The notes under the pieces: model-generated
Database searches by the model: none
The model's input: the letters and a program-made list of their open reading frames with translations, nothing else
Told to the model about the DNA's origin: nothing
Shown here: positions 9,150 to 19,814 of the stretch, piece after piece
Numbering within the stretch: the stretch's first letter is position 1
How the letters are laid out: the number at the start of each line of letters is the position of its first letter
Made by a program: the position numbers and the translations under genes
Assembly: GCF_016100455.1 (NCBI RefSeq)
Contig: NZ_JACFSK010000001.1
Coordinates: forward strand, 868,001 to 932,000
Direction: 5' to 3'
Origin: Bartonella sp. M0283
GTDB lineage: Bacteria > Pseudomonadota > Alphaproteobacteria > Rhizobiales > Rhizobiaceae
DNA: 64,000 nucleotides

Positions 9150-12100
9150 GTGTCTGACGGTAGTACTGAAAAACAAAATGAGGAAATTGAACGCCCGCGG
9201 TTTATCCATTTGAGGATTCACTCGGCCTATTCATTGTTGGAAGGTGCAATAAAGGTCAAAGAAGTCATAAAATATGCTCTTCATGACCATGCTCCGGCTA
9301 TCGCGATTACCGATACAAATAATCTCTTCGGTGCACTCGAATTTACCCAGTATTGTTTTGCCGACGGTATCCAACCGATTATCGGTTGCCAATTGGCTAT
9401 CGACTTCGAAGATGTGGGGTACGACCCACGTGTCACAAAATGGCGTTATCCTTCGGACTTTACGTCAATTGTTCTCCTTGCGGCCACAGAAACGGGCTAC
9501 AAGAATTTGGTGCATCTTGTAAGCCGTGCCTATCTCGATAAAAGGGAGACTGACCCCGCAAATGCGAGAATAGAATGGGTCGAAGAACTGAGTGAGGGCA
9601 TTATTGCCCTGACCGGTGGACCGAACGGTCCGATAAACAGCTCCATTGTTGCGGATAAAAAAGATCGTGCTATCGAACGTTTGCAACGTCTGCAAAAAGC
9701 ATTCGGCGACCGGCTGTATATGGAACTACAGCGGCATGGCAATTATGATCGTGCAACGGAAGCGGAAATTGTCGATCTCGCCTATAAATATGGCATACCG
9801 TTGGTAGCGACTAATGAAGCTTTCTTCAAAGATGAAAGCGGTTATGAAGCGCATGATGCGTTGTTGGCGATTGCCGAAGGGCAAATTGTATCCAATCCGG
9901 ATAGAAGACGCGTCACACCCGACCATTACCTGAAATCGCAAGATGAAATGGTCGAGCTGTTTTCCGACCTTCCGGAGGCAATCGACAATACCGTTGAAAT
10001 TGCGATGCGCTGTCACGCCTATACGCCGACGAGAAAACCGATTTTGCCACGGTTCACCGGTCAATCCGATGATCCTGCAGCAGCTGTCAAAGCGGAAGCT
10101 GACGAAATGATACGTCAGGCAAGAGAAGGGCTGAAAATGCGCCTTGAAACAGCCGGGCCTTCGGAGGGTTATACGCCCAAGGATTATGAAGAACGACTGG
10201 AATATGAAATATCCATTATTACAAAAATGCAGTTTCCGGGCTACTTCCTGATCGTTTCCGACTTCATCAAATGGGCAAAAGCGCATGATATCCCCGTAGG
10301 GCCGGGACGTGGGTCAGGTGCAGGCTCGCTTGTTGCCTATGCTTTGACAATTACCGATATAGACCCGTTGCGCTTTTCATTGCTGTTTGAACGTTTTCTC
10401 AATCCGGAACGTGTATCCATGCCGGATTTTGACGTGGATTTCTGTCAGGATAGACGGGAAGAAGTTATCCATTATGTGCAATCCAAATATGGCAACGAAC
10501 AAGTTGCACAAATTATTGCACTCGGTAAATTACAGGCTCGAGCGGTTATTCGCGATGTCGGTCGTGTCCTCGAAATGCCTTATCGTCAGGTAGATTATCT
10601 TTCCAAATTGGTTCCGCAAACGCCGGGAAACAACGTCGAGCTCGCAAAAGCCATCAAGGATGAACCAAAATTCGAGGAAGAAAAGAAAAAAGATCCAACG
10701 GTCGGACATCTCCTTGATATTGCACTTCAGCTTGAGGGACTTTATCGGCACACATCCACTCATGCCGCCGGCATCGTTATCGGTGACCGGCCTTTGTGGC
10801 AATTGGTGCCAATGTATCGTGATCCGCGCTCGAATATGCCGGTTACGCAATTCAATATGAAATTTGTTGAAAAAGCGGGGCTGGTCAAGTTCGACTTCTT
10901 GGGGTTGAAAACCCTTACAGTTTTGAAGACGGCTGTCGATTTTGTCGCTCGCAAAGGAATAAAGATCGATCTTTCCCATATTCCGCTTGATGACAAACCG
11001 ACTTATGACATGCTGACGCGGGGCGAAACAGTCGCGGTATTCCAGGTTGAAAGTACGGGGATGCGCAAGGCGCTTATCGGAATGAAACCTGACCGTATCG
11101 AGGATATTACCGCTCTTGTCGCGCTTTATCGACCGGGTCCTATGGAGAATATCCCGACCTATATTGCCCGTAAACACGGCGAAGAAGAGATTGCCTCCAT
11201 TCACCCGAAGATAGATTATCTTGTGAAGGAAACCCAAGGCGTCATCATCTATCAGGAACAGGTGATGCAGATTGCGCAGGTGCTTGCGGGATATTCGCTC
11301 GGACAAGCTGATCTTTTGCGCCGCGCAATGGGTAAGAAAATTCACGAAGAAATGGAGCGCCAGCGTGTCCACTTCGTTGCCGGCGCGGTGGAACGGGGCG
11401 TGGATAAAAATCAGGCAAATTCGATCTTCGATTTGCTGGCAAAATTTGCCGATTATGGTTTCAATAAATCCCATGCGGCAGCTTATGCTTTTGTTTCTTA
11501 TCAAACGGCCTATATGAAAGCCCATTATCCGGTTGAATTTTTAGCCGCTTCCATGACCTACGAAATGGGCAACACAGAGAAGCTTAACGATTTTCGGCGT
11601 GAAGCTGAAAGACTTGGAATTGAAGTTGTCGCCCCTTCTGTCCAAACATCCTATCGCGCGTTCGAGGTCGGCGAAAATCGTATTTATTATTCGCTTGCAG
11701 CGATCAAGGGGGTTGGCGACCCCGCAGTTAATCACATTGTGGAAAAACGCGGTAACAAGCCATTCAAAGATCTGGAAGATTTTTGCGAACGCACGGATCC
11801 TCGCATAGTCAATAAGAGGGTGATGGAAAGCCTTATCCATGCTGGCGCATTCGACTGCTTCCATATTCCGCGTGAAGTGCTCGTTGCAGGAATTGATGTC
11901 ATCAATGCCCGTTCAATGCGTGTACTTGATGATAACCGGAGTGGCCAAACCGATATTTTCGGAATGAGCGACGGACCGAAAGAACCACTTTTATTGCCTG
12001 AGGCAAAGCCTTGGTTGCCGGCTGAAAAGCTCCATCATGAGTTTCAAGCCATCGGTTTTTATCTATCTGCCCATCCGTTGGATGAATATAAGGATGTTTT

Positions 12101-12638
12101 GCAAAAACTCCGCGTTCAAAGCTGGAACGATTTTTCCAATGCTGTGCGGCGAGGGGCAAATGCCGGCCGTCTTGCCGGAACTGTTAGTGCAAAACAGGTA
12201 AGAAAGACGAAATCGGGAAAGAAAATGGGCATTATCCAGTTTTCCGACCCGACCGGACAATTCGAAGCGATCCTTTTTTCGGAAGGATTGGCCGCCTATG
12301 GCGATATGCTGGAACCAGGGCAATCTGTGGTCATAACGGTCAATGCTGAAAATCGACCGGAAGGTATCAGTTTACGAATAGAAACAGTTCAGTCATTGGA
12401 ACATGAAGCAGAACGCATTCATAAAACAATGCGTATTTTTGTTCGTAATGCCGATATGGTAGAAGAAATCGGCGGTAGCCTCGAGCGTGGCGGTGACGGG
12501 GATGTAGGATTCATTATCATCAAGGATAATGGCGCGCGCGAAATAGAAGTTTCACTTCCGCACAAATATCGTGTAACGCCGCAGGTAGCAGGTGCTATGA
12601 AAGCCATTCGCGGTGTTGTCGATGTCGAGCTTGTATAA
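9150..12638 (+). CDS. dnaE: DNA polymerase III subunit alpha
   Basis: This is the replicative polymerase catalytic subunit, 1162 residues long. The N-terminal PHP domain starts with FIHLRIHSAYSLLEG near residue 20. The catalytic palm carries PDFDVDF near residue 424 with two of the metal-binding aspartates. The C-terminal part has a helix-hairpin-helix segment and an OB fold near residues 1005-1085 (GKKMGIIQFSDPTG). GTG at 9150 is preferred because GGAAAG lies 7 nt before it; an upstream in-frame TTG at 9135 would add five residues. DnaE1 type rather than DnaE2, judged by length and complete PHP domain. Confidence 0.95.
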   Translation: MSDGSTEKQNEEIERPRFIHLRIHSAYSLLEGAIKVKEVIKYALHDHAPAIAITDTNNLFGALEFTQYCFADGIQPIIGCQLAIDFEDVGYDPRVTKWRYPSDFTSIVLLAATETGYKNLVHLVSRAYLDKRETDPANARIEWVEELSEGIIALTGGPNGPINSSIVADKKDRAIERLQRLQKAFGDRLYMELQRHGNYDRATEAEIVDLAYKYGIPLVATNEAFFKDESGYEAHDALLAIAEGQIVSNPDRRRVTPDHYLKSQDEMVELFSDLPEAIDNTVEIAMRCHAYTPTRKPILPRFTGQSDDPAAAVKAEADEMIRQAREGLKMRLETAGPSEGYTPKDYEERLEYEISIITKMQFPGYFLIVSDFIKWAKAHDIPVGPGRGSGAGSLVAYALTITDIDPLRFSLLFERFLNPERVSMPDFDVDFCQDRREEVIHYVQSKYGNEQVAQIIALGKLQARAVIRDVGRVLEMPYRQVDYLSKLVPQTPGNNVELAKAIKDEPKFEEEKKKDPTVGHLLDIALQLEGLYRHTSTHAAGIVIGDRPLWQLVPMYRDPRSNMPVTQFNMKFVEKAGLVKFDFLGLKTLTVLKTAVDFVARKGIKIDLSHIPLDDKPTYDMLTRGETVAVFQVESTGMRKALIGMKPDRIEDITALVALYRPGPMENIPTYIARKHGEEEIASIHPKIDYLVKETQGVIIYQEQVMQIAQVLAGYSLGQADLLRRAMGKKIHEEMERQRVHFVAGAVERGVDKNQANSIFDLLAKFADYGFNKSHAAAYAFVSYQTAYMKAHYPVEFLAASMTYEMGNTEKLNDFRREAERLGIEVVAPSVQTSYRAFEVGENRIYYSLAAIKGVGDPAVNHIVEKRGNKPFKDLEDFCERTDPRIVNKRVMESLIHAGAFDCFHIPREVLVAGIDVINARSMRVLDDNRSGQTDIFGMSDGPKEPLLLPEAKPWLPAEKLHHEFQAIGFYLSAHPLDEYKDVLQKLRVQSWNDFSNAVRRGANAGRLAGTVSAKQVRKTKSGKKMGIIQFSDPTGQFEAILFSEGLAAYGDMLEPGQSVVITVNAENRPEGISLRIETVQSLEHEAERIHKTMRIFVRNADMVEEIGGSLERGGDGDVGFIIIKDNGAREIEVSLPHKYRVTPQVAGAMKAIRGVVDVELV

Positions 12639-12691
12639 AATTATAAAATGGTTTAACAAAAACATACAACCGATTGATATTAAACAAAAAA

Positions 12692-12718
12692 GAGGAAGGT
12701 AAGTCTATTACCTTCCTC
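12692..12718. terminator. Bidirectional terminator between dnaE and metC
   Basis: A perfect 11-bp stem (GAGGAAGGTAA / TTACCTTCCTC) has a 5-nt loop. It is preceded by a run of A's, which gives a T-run for the minus-strand metC transcript. It sits between convergent genes. Confidence 0.8.
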
Positions 12719-12752
12719 ATATTTGTATTTTCATTATTTTTTTGAATTATCT

Positions 12753-13925
12753 TCAGAGCTTTGTTGCGATTAGCGCCTGTTCAAGATCAGCTTTTAGGTC
12801 ATCAAAATCCTCAATGCCGATTTGAAGCCTCAGAAGTGAACCTAAATATTGGTGTTTGAAAACGCGGTCTTCCAAGTGGACTTCGACGGCCAGACTTTCA
12901 TAGCCGCCCCAGGAATATCCGAGTTTGAAAATTTTAAGTGCATTCAAAAAAGCGTGAGCTTCTTTTTCGCCGCCGCCTTTCAAAACAATCGAAAACAATG
13001 ACGAAGCGCCTTTGAAATCGCGTTTCCAGATTTCATGGCCTTTATGGCTTGGAAGTGCCGGATGAAGCACTTCTGCAACCTGCGGCATAGTTTCTAACCA
13101 TTGGGCGAGAGCCAAAGCAGTCTTGCTTTGATGGGCAAGTCTTATTCCCATGGTGCGCATTGAGCGCAAAGTATTGTAAGCATCGTCACCGGAAACGCTC
13201 ATTCCAAGAAACATATGGGCATTTTCGACAATTTTTTTCATCCGTTCATTCGCAGAGATGAAACCTATCAGAATATCGGAATGGCCGGCCGGATATTTTG
13301 TTCCGGCGGTAATTGAAATATCGACACCATGGTCAAGTGGCTTGAAATTAACGGCTGTTGCCCAGGTATTATCCATCAGTACAACTGCGCCATGTGCATG
13401 TGCTACTGAAGAAATTGCCGGTATATCCTGAATTTCGAATGTATTTGATCCCGGTGACTCGGTAAAAACCACCTTGGTGTTCGGCTTCATCAAACCTTCT
13501 ATAGCTCTGCCGATTGTCGGGTCATAATATTCTACCTCCACGCCCATTTTCCGTAGCATATTATTGGCAAAACGACGTGTTGGTCCGTAGACAGAATCGG
13601 CAATCAATGCATGGTCACCTTGTGCCAATACACCGAGGAGCGGAACGGTAATTGCGGCAAGCCCCGAAGGCACCAGAACGGTTTTTTCCGCTCCTTCAAG
13701 CATGTTGATCGCCTCGCAAAGAGCATCGGTTGTAGGCGTTCCATGTGTGCCGTAGGTGTAACGTTGATTTTCGGTTTTTAGAGTCTCCGCATCGGGAAAC
13801 AACACCGTTGAAGCATGAACAACCGGTGGATTGACAAAACCGAAATAATCGGCCGGATTATTTCCACAATGAGCAAGTTTGGTATTGATGCCAGACGGGT
13901 TTGAATATTTATTTAAGGTCATCAA
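12753..13925 (-). CDS. metC: Cystathionine beta-lyase (PLP-dependent)
   Basis: The 390-residue protein belongs to the Cys/Met-metabolism PLP enzyme family. The PLP-binding lysine lies in SITAGTKYPAGHSD near residue 209, and LVPSGLAAITVPLL marks the cofactor phosphate site. MetC-type enzymes cleave cystathionine to homocysteine, pyruvate and ammonia in methionine synthesis. Other members (gamma-synthase, gamma-lyase) are similar in sequence; the N-terminal pattern NTKLAHCGNNP...VVHASTVLF and length favour the beta-lyase. It is divergent from aapJ. Confidence 0.88.
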   Translation of the reverse strand: MMTLNKYSNPSGINTKLAHCGNNPADYFGFVNPPVVHASTVLFPDAETLKTENQRYTYGTHGTPTTDALCEAINMLEGAEKTVLVPSGLAAITVPLLGVLAQGDHALIADSVYGPTRRFANNMLRKMGVEVEYYDPTIGRAIEGLMKPNTKVVFTESPGSNTFEIQDIPAISSVAHAHGAVVLMDNTWATAVNFKPLDHGVDISITAGTKYPAGHSDILIGFISANERMKKIVENAHMFLGMSVSGDDAYNTLRSMRTMGIRLAHQSKTALALAQWLETMPQVAEVLHPALPSHKGHEIWKRDFKGASSLFSIVLKGGGEKEAHAFLNALKIFKLGYSWGGYESLAVEVHLEDRVFKHQYLGSLLRLQIGIEDFDDLKADLEQALIATKL

Positions 13926-14105
13926 CTGTACTTTCCAATTTTTTATTCCACTTTATATTTTACCTTTGATAAAACATGATAAAGGTCAAGCAAAATCTGT
14001 TCGCTTTTCATCAGAATGATAGCACGCTATTTGCTTGACGTTATCGGGATTATGCTTTTCGATAACGATCAGGACCAATTTTTTGCAAAAACAGGAGAGG
14101 ACATT

Positions 14106-15137
14106 ATGTTTTTCAACACTTACATCGCTGCTGTCGGCGTTGCTGTTGCGGCGTTGGGCGCTGTTTCGGCCTCTGCCGGCACTTTGGATGACATTAAGGC
14201 GAGGGGATATCTGCAATGTGGTGTAAGCACGGGACTTGCCGGTTTCAGCATTCCCGATGAAAAAGGCCATTGGACAGGTTTTGATGTTGATTATTGTCGT
14301 GCCGTTGCTGCCGCTGTTTTCGGAGGCGGTGACAAAGTAAAATTTGTTCCGTTGAGCTCGAAAGAGCGTTTCACTGCACTTCAATCAGGTGAAATCGATG
14401 TTTTGATCCGCAATACCACCTGGACAATCAATCGGGAAACAGCTTTGGGACTGGATTTTGTCGGTGTCAATTATTACGATGGACAGGGCTTCATGATTAA
14501 TAAAAAGAATCTTGAAGGCGTGACATCTGCGCTTCAATTATCGGGTGCATCAATATGTGTTCAGTCAGGCACATCAACCGAACTGACACTTGCCGATTAT
14601 TTCCGTAATAACAAAATGGAATATACGCCTGTTGTTTTTGATAAATTCACTGAAGTCAATCAGGCTTATGACGCAGGGCGTTGCGATGTTTACACAACCG
14701 ACCAGTCGTCACTTTATGGATTGCGCTTGCAGCTCAAGAATCCGGAAGATCATGTCGTTTTACCGCAGATCATTTCGAAAGAGCCTTTTGGTCCGGCCGT
14801 TCGTCAAGGTGATCCGCAATGGGCCGATGTTGTGCGTTGGACCCATAATGCACTATTGAATGCTGAAGAATTCGGCATAACACAGTCAAATGTCGACGAT
14901 ATGTTAAAATCCGACAATCAGGATATCCGGCGGCTCCTCGGAGTGGAACAGGGAAATACAATTGGCAAAGACTTGGGGCTTGATAATGATTGGGTCGTAA
15001 AAATCATAAAAGCGACCGGCAATTATGGTGAAATCTTCGAACGCAATATCGGGCAGAACACACCTTTGAAAATTTCACGCGGCATCAATGCGTTATGGAC
15101 GAAAGGTGGGCTGCAATACGGTCTCCCGATTCGTTGA
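14106..15137 (+). CDS. aapJ: General L-amino acid ABC transporter, substrate-binding protein
   Basis: The 343-residue periplasmic binding protein starts with a Sec signal peptide (hydrophobic core about residues 8-22, cleavage near ASA-GT). It then shows the SBP_bac_3 fold: GYLQCGVSTGLAGFSIPDEKGHWTGFDVDYCRAVAAAVFG. Start ATG at 14106 has a strong AGGAGAGG upstream. An in-frame extension from 14016 would put residues before the signal peptide and is rejected. It is the first gene of aapJQMP, a broad-range amino-acid importer of Rhizobiales. Two permeases and an ATPase follow immediately. Confidence 0.93.
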   Translation: MFFNTYIAAVGVAVAALGAVSASAGTLDDIKARGYLQCGVSTGLAGFSIPDEKGHWTGFDVDYCRAVAAAVFGGGDKVKFVPLSSKERFTALQSGEIDVLIRNTTWTINRETALGLDFVGVNYYDGQGFMINKKNLEGVTSALQLSGASICVQSGTSTELTLADYFRNNKMEYTPVVFDKFTEVNQAYDAGRCDVYTTDQSSLYGLRLQLKNPEDHVVLPQIISKEPFGPAVRQGDPQWADVVRWTHNALLNAEEFGITQSNVDDMLKSDNQDIRRLLGVEQGNTIGKDLGLDNDWVVKIIKATGNYGEIFERNIGQNTPLKISRGINALWTKGGLQYGLPIR

Positions 15138-15164
15138 TAGTTTTTTATAGCGTCAATTTCCCTA

Positions 15165-16361
15165 ATGGCTAAACACCCGCTAATAGTGTCCGAGCGCTCT
15201 CTAAAGGCAGAATTGGCTGCCTTTTTCAACATGCGCTCGCTTTTATCTTTTGGCCTTCAATGTTTGGTCATTTTGGGGCTTTTTCTGGTTATCAGATGGA
15301 TAGCCCACAATACTATTGTGAACCTGCGTGCTTCCAATATCGCTTCCGGTTTTGATTTTCTGGATAAACGTGCGGGGTTTAATCAGCCATCAAGCATCAT
15401 TCAATATGATGATAACGCAACCAACGGCGAAGTTATTGCAGCAAGTCTTGTTAATCTGGTGTTCATTTCGGCAATAAGTCTGGTAACAGCTACGCTGATC
15501 GGGCTTTTTATCGGTATTGGCCGTTTGTCGCGGAATTGGCTGGTTTCCAAACTCTCGCTCTGTTATGTCGAATTTTTTCGTAACATACCGCCCCTTGTCC
15601 TGTTATTTTTCTGGTCTATCGGCATTATGCAGATTTTACCGCCGGCAAGACAAAGTCTTCATTGGGGTGATATCGCAATTAATATTCGGGGAATTTATCT
15701 GCCTCGACCGGTTTGGGGTGAACATGTATTATTATTCGTATTGTTGTCCGTTATATTGATAGCTTTAGCGTTTGTTCTCCATTTACGTCGCCGGTATATG
15801 ATAAAGGAAACGGGTAACACACGTATAAAATGGTGGTATGGCCCCTTTATCGGCGTTTTTTGTCCAATCATTCTATTTTTGTTATTTGCCTATCCCACAT
15901 CGTGGGACATTCCCACATTGAAAGGTTTCAATTTCAATGGCGGCTATTATGTTTCGCCGGAATTCCTTTCGCTTTATCTGGCACTATCAATCTATACGGG
16001 TGCATTGATTGCCGAGACAATTCGCGCAGGTATTCAGGGTGTTGACAAAGGCATGTCTGAAGCCGGTGCATCGCTCGGCCTTTCCGACGGCCTGATTATG
16101 CGTTTGGTTATATTGCCGCTTGCTCTGCGTATCATTATTCCACCGCTTGCCAGCCAATATATGAACCTGATCAAAAATACATCCCTAGGAGCAGCTGTTG
16201 GCTATTCCGAGCTTATGATGGTCTCAAGTACCATTATGGAAAGAACCGGACAGTCCGTAGAACTTGCTGTTATCTGGATTGAAGTTTATCTGGGGTTGAG
16301 CATTGTCGTTTCGCTTTTCATGAACTGGTTCAACCGTCATATGGCTTTGGTGGAGCGCTAG
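15165..16361 (+). CDS. aapQ: General L-amino acid ABC transporter, permease AapQ
   Basis: This 398-residue inner-membrane permease of the HisMQ family has its first hydrophobic span near residues 28-46. The C-terminal half carries the ABC-permease EAA loop (EAGASLGLSDGLIMRLVILP, about residues 303-322), which contacts the ATPase. The long periplasmic insertion between the first spans, seen here around residues 60-95, is usual for the Aap/Bzt type and not for the shorter HisQ type. The ribosome binding site is weak; the gap to aapJ is 27 bp, and aapM starts one base after the stop. Confidence 0.92.
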   Translation: MAKHPLIVSERSLKAELAAFFNMRSLLSFGLQCLVILGLFLVIRWIAHNTIVNLRASNIASGFDFLDKRAGFNQPSSIIQYDDNATNGEVIAASLVNLVFISAISLVTATLIGLFIGIGRLSRNWLVSKLSLCYVEFFRNIPPLVLLFFWSIGIMQILPPARQSLHWGDIAINIRGIYLPRPVWGEHVLLFVLLSVILIALAFVLHLRRRYMIKETGNTRIKWWYGPFIGVFCPIILFLLFAYPTSWDIPTLKGFNFNGGYYVSPEFLSLYLALSIYTGALIAETIRAGIQGVDKGMSEAGASLGLSDGLIMRLVILPLALRIIIPPLASQYMNLIKNTSLGAAVGYSELMMVSSTIMERTGQSVELAVIWIEVYLGLSIVVSLFMNWFNRHMALVER

Positions 16362-16362
16362 A

Positions 16363-17523
16363 ATGGCCGAGCGTTATGTCCAGACGAAGTTTATATCGGC
16401 GTCTCCGCCTCCCATACTTGATAGGGGAATATGGCATTGGTTGAGGCACAATCTTTTTTCCACGCCGTTAAATTGTGTGGTGAGCATCATACTTCTGCTC
16501 GCAATCATCTATTTTTCTGTACCGCTTATGAGTTGGCTCGTAATCAACGCTGTATGGAGTGGTAGCGACCGCAAGGCCTGTACAACAATCACCCAAGGCG
16601 GAGTAATGCCGGATGATTGGAGTGGTGCGTGTTGGGCTTTTGTGAAAGCAAATTTCTGGCAATTCATTTACGGCCGCTATCCCGATAGCGAACGTTGGCG
16701 TGTCAATCTCATGGCATTGATCGTAATTATCATAAATTTGCCATTACTTATTCCCTCTTGCCCGCTAAAAATAGCCAATGCACTTGTATCACTCTTTGTC
16801 GTTCCGCTCATCGGCTATTTTCTGCTTTTTGGTGGTTATTTTCATTTACAACCCGTGGCAACCCAATTGTGGGGCGGGCTGCTTGTGACTTTGACAATTG
16901 CCTATTGCAGTATCACGATTTCACTTCCCTTAGGGAGCCTATTGGCACTTGGCCGCCGTTCTAAAATGCCCGTTATCCATACAATCTCCTTGATTTTTAT
17001 AGAGACTGTACGAGGCATACCTTTGGTGGCTGTGTTATTTATTGCCAGCGTTATGCTTCCTTTATTTCTTCCGCAGGATATAACCTTCGATAAATTTTTG
17101 CGCGCATTGATTGGCGTTGCATTATTCACGTCTGCTTATATTGCCGAAGTCGTGCGTGGTGGACTACAAGCAATACCGCGCGGGCAATATGAGGCAGCAG
17201 AAGCGCTCGGCCTTGGTTATCTCAAAACAATGGGTCTTGTTATCTTGCCCCAAGCCTATAGCCTGGTCATACCGGGCATTATAAATGTGCTCATAGGGAT
17301 GTTTAAGGAAACAAGCCTCGTCTATATTATCGGGATGTTCGATCTTCTGGGTATTGTGCGTCAGGCAATTCAACAGGCGCAGTGGAGCACTCCCCAGACC
17401 CCCCTTACAGGAATGGTGTTTATAGGACTGGTTTTCTGGGTATTTTGTTTTGGCATGTCAAGATATGCACATTTTATTGAAAGGCGCTTGAATGCTCCGA
17501 AGACTAACGGTGCGGAAGGATAA
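16363..17523 (+). CDS. aapM: General L-amino acid ABC transporter, permease AapM
   Basis: The 386-residue partner permease of AapQ has hydrophobic spans throughout and an EAA loop [21 protein letters not shown] near residues 285-305. It has the long N-terminal half with a cysteine-containing periplasmic loop (residues about 65-90) usual for AapM/BztC. It begins one base after aapQ and overlaps the start of aapP by 32 bp, so translation of the three is likely coupled. Confidence 0.92.
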   Translation: MAERYVQTKFISASPPPILDRGIWHWLRHNLFSTPLNCVVSIILLLAIIYFSVPLMSWLVINAVWSGSDRKACTTITQGGVMPDDWSGACWAFVKANFWQFIYGRYPDSERWRVNLMALIVIIINLPLLIPSCPLKIANALVSLFVVPLIGYFLLFGGYFHLQPVATQLWGGLLVTLTIAYCSITISLPLGSLLALGRRSKMPVIHTISLIFIETVRGIPLVAVLFIASVMLPLFLPQDITFDKFLRALIGVALFTSAYIAEVVRGGLQAIPRGQYEAAEALGLGYLKTMGLVILPQAYSLVIPGIINVLIGMFKETSLVYIIGMFDLLGIVRQAIQQAQWSTPQTPLTGMVFIGLVFWVFCFGMSRYAHFIERRLNAPKTNGAEG

Positions 17524-18286
17524 GTATTTGCGGAAAAATCCCGATATAATTGATGAAAATTTGGATGTATCGATGCACCATGTCAACAAATGGTACGGCA
17601 GACTTCATGTTTTGCGCGACATCGAACTCGAAGTCAAACCAAAAGAGAGGGTGATAATATCCGGTCCATCAGGGTCGGGAAAATCCACATTGATACGGTG
17701 TATCAACGGTCTGGAAAGAGCGGAAGAGGGGGATATTACGGTAACGGGAATTCCTCTCAAGCATGGAATGTGGAGTTTGAACAAAATACGTCGGAACGTC
17801 GGCATGGTTTTCCAACATTTCAATCTGTTTCCTCACCTGACTGTTCTCGAAAATTGTGTGCTTGCGCCTATCTGGGTGAAGCATGTGGGCCGTCGGCGAG
17901 CAGAAGAGCAGGCAATGCATTATCTCGAACGTGTCAAAATTCCGGATCAGGCCCATAAATATCCCGGACAACTTTCAGGTGGACAACAACAACGTGTTGC
18001 TATTGCCCGTTCTCTTTGTATGGAACCACGTGTCATGTTGTTTGATGAACCCACCTCGGCTCTGGATCCGGAGATGATCAAAGAAGTTCTGGATACAATG
18101 ATCGATCTTGCCGAAAATGGCATGACAATGCTGTGTGTCACCCATGAAATGGGCTTTGCCAGACAAGTTGCCGATCGGGTGATTTTTATGGATGAGGGGC
18201 AAATTCTCGAAGTTGCCCCACCGGATGAGTTTTTTGACCATCCGGTGCATGAAAGGGCAAAGGCATTTTTAAGCCAGATTTTATGA
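17492..18286 (+). CDS. aapP: General L-amino acid ABC transporter, ATP-binding protein
   Basis: This is the cytoplasmic ATPase of the Aap importer, 264 residues. Walker [10 protein letters not shown] lies near residues 55-63, signature LSGGQQQR near 155-162, Walker [11 protein letters not shown] near 178-187, and the switch histidine in [14 protein letters not shown]. Start ATG at 17492 has AAAGGCG upstream and overlaps aapM; later starts would remove little. Its stop codon is only 5 bp from the stop of the convergent monooxygenase gene, with no room for a terminator between them. Confidence 0.94.
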   Translation: MLRRLTVRKDKYLRKNPDIIDENLDVSMHHVNKWYGRLHVLRDIELEVKPKERVIISGPSGSGKSTLIRCINGLERAEEGDITVTGIPLKHGMWSLNKIRRNVGMVFQHFNLFPHLTVLENCVLAPIWVKHVGRRRAEEQAMHYLERVKIPDQAHKYPGQLSGGQQQRVAIARSLCMEPRVMLFDEPTSALDPEMIKEVLDTMIDLAENGMTMLCVTHEMGFARQVADRVIFMDEGQILEVAPPDEFFDHPVHERAKAFLSQIL

Positions 18287-18291
18287 GTCTG

Positions 18292-19521
18292 CTATTGGTT
18301 GTTAGCAAAACCGGTAGCGTCATAGCCATAAAGCCAATCAAGATTTGCCATAAAACTTTCTGACGGACGTACCTTCATGACCAAATTGCGTGCAATAGCA
18401 ACTGGTCCGGTGGCATGGTATACAAACCGGTTGAACGCACCCCTTTTATTGACTGCTGCAACGCGTGGCGTGCGAATATTACTGTAAAGCCTCATTGCCG
18501 AAGACAAGTCCATGTCTTCATTAGATAAAATTTCAGCAAGAGTGGCCGAATCTTCAATAGCCATAGCAGCACCTTGCGCTGCAAAGGGTAAAAAACCATG
18601 CGATGCATCGCCAACAAAAACGCGGAATTTATTATCGGTGAAACGATGCGGTAACATTTGGAACAATGGCCAGAACGTCCATTTATCGACCAGAGTGAAA
18701 ATATTCCTTATCGCCGGATGCCAGCTTTTGAAATGCTTGAAAAGCTCGTTTTTATCGCCATCACGTGACCAGATTTCACCCGGGTTGTTTCCTTGCGTGA
18801 TAGCAACAAAATTAAATGACTTACCTGCTTTCAACGGGTAAGCGACGAGATGATTGTTCGGTCCCATCCATGCGGTTACAGTCTTTACATCCTCAAAAGA
18901 ACGCAGAAATTCTTTCGGAAGAGTATCAACATCAATTGTAGCTCTCCAAGCAATATAGCCGCTAAAACTGGCTTGGTCGTTTAATGGTGGAAACTGTCTC
19001 AACTTCGACCAAACGCCATCACACCCGATAACAAGCGGTGTTACAAAGCGTTGTTCGAAACCCTGATGATCAGACCGGATTTCTGCCAAGTCATCGGTTT
19101 CCTTGGAAACAGCAATCACTTTTTCATCCAATTTAATATCGATCAAGGGATTATTGTTTGCTTTTTCGTAAAGAACATTCTGCAAATCGGCACGGTGAAT
19201 TGTAATATAAGGAGCATGCCAACGCCGCTCCGAGATATCCTGCAAGTCGACATGGAGAAGTGTCTTGGCTGATGAACCGTCTCTGAGCTCAAGGAATTTG
19301 GCTTTGACGCCAACGTCCAATAATTGATCCAGAACGCCCCAGCGCTTTAATAATCGGGTAGCATTCGGTGCCAATTGAACACCTGCGCCGACTTCTTCCA
19401 GATGATCTCGACTTTCAAGAACAAGGGTGCTTATTCCCTTTTGAGCTAATGCCAATGCCGAACTTAACCCGGCAATTCCTGCCCCCACTATGATTGGTTT
19501 TTCCTGGTTCTGCCAATTCAT
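18292..19521 (-). CDS. FAD-dependent aromatic-ring monooxygenase (salicylate hydroxylase-like)
   Basis: The 409-residue protein is a group A flavoprotein monooxygenase. It shows the dinucleotide-binding GAGIAGLSSALAL near residues 13-25, the DG motif in VIGCDGVWSKLR near 163-174, and the GD motif FVGDASHGFLPFAAQG near 297-312. Family members use NAD(P)H and O2 to hydroxylate aromatic acids. The actual substrate cannot be read from sequence. Annotations such as salicylate 1-monooxygenase are a family label only. It is followed on the same strand, upstream, by the small zf-CHCC gene (35 bp gap). Confidence 0.82.
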   Translation of the reverse strand: MNWQNQEKPIIVGAGIAGLSSALALAQKGISTLVLESRDHLEEVGAGVQLAPNATRLLKRWGVLDQLLDVGVKAKFLELRDGSSAKTLLHVDLQDISERRWHAPYITIHRADLQNVLYEKANNNPLIDIKLDEKVIAVSKETDDLAEIRSDHQGFEQRFVTPLVIGCDGVWSKLRQFPPLNDQASFSGYIAWRATIDVDTLPKEFLRSFEDVKTVTAWMGPNNHLVAYPLKAGKSFNFVAITQGNNPGEIWSRDGDKNELFKHFKSWHPAIRNIFTLVDKWTFWPLFQMLPHRFTDNKFRVFVGDASHGFLPFAAQGAAMAIEDSATLAEILSNEDMDLSSAMRLYSNIRTPRVAAVNKRGAFNRFVYHATGPVAIARNLVMKVRPSESFMANLDWLYGYDATGFANNQ

Positions 19522-19556
19522 AGTTTATTCCTTATTCAATATTGATAGATTGACAA

Positions 19557-19814
19557 TCAACCCGCGATTTTGAATTGCTCCACGTCAAATGTGCAACCGG
19601 CAGGTTTCGTTTCTGTTTCAGAAAGAGATGGGTTATATCTGTACAATGTCGAGCAATATGAGCAAATTTTTTCGTCATCGGCTCCCATATCTATAAAAAT
19701 ATGCGGATGATCGAACGGAGGATTGGCTCCGACGCACATGAACCTCTTCACGCCGATTTCTATCATTTTATATCCGCCATCATTTTGAAAATGAGGAATG
19801 TTATGACTAGCCAT
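19557..19814 (-). CDS. Zinc-finger domain protein, zf-CHCC (NDUFS6-like)
   Basis: The 85-residue protein carries the zf-CHCC pattern: C in FMCVGANPPFDHPHIFIDMG, then CSYC at about residues 53-56, giving a Cys-His-Cys-Cys zinc site. Homologues resemble the NDUFS6 accessory subunit of complex I and are common in alphaproteobacteria. ATG at 19814 is chosen because GGAG lies 7 nt upstream; an in-frame extension to 19865 would add 17 non-conserved residues. Probably co-transcribed with the monooxygenase downstream. Confidence 0.85.
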   Translation of the reverse strand: MASHNIPHFQNDGGYKMIEIGVKRFMCVGANPPFDHPHIFIDMGADDEKICSYCSTLYRYNPSLSETETKPAGCTFDVEQFKIAG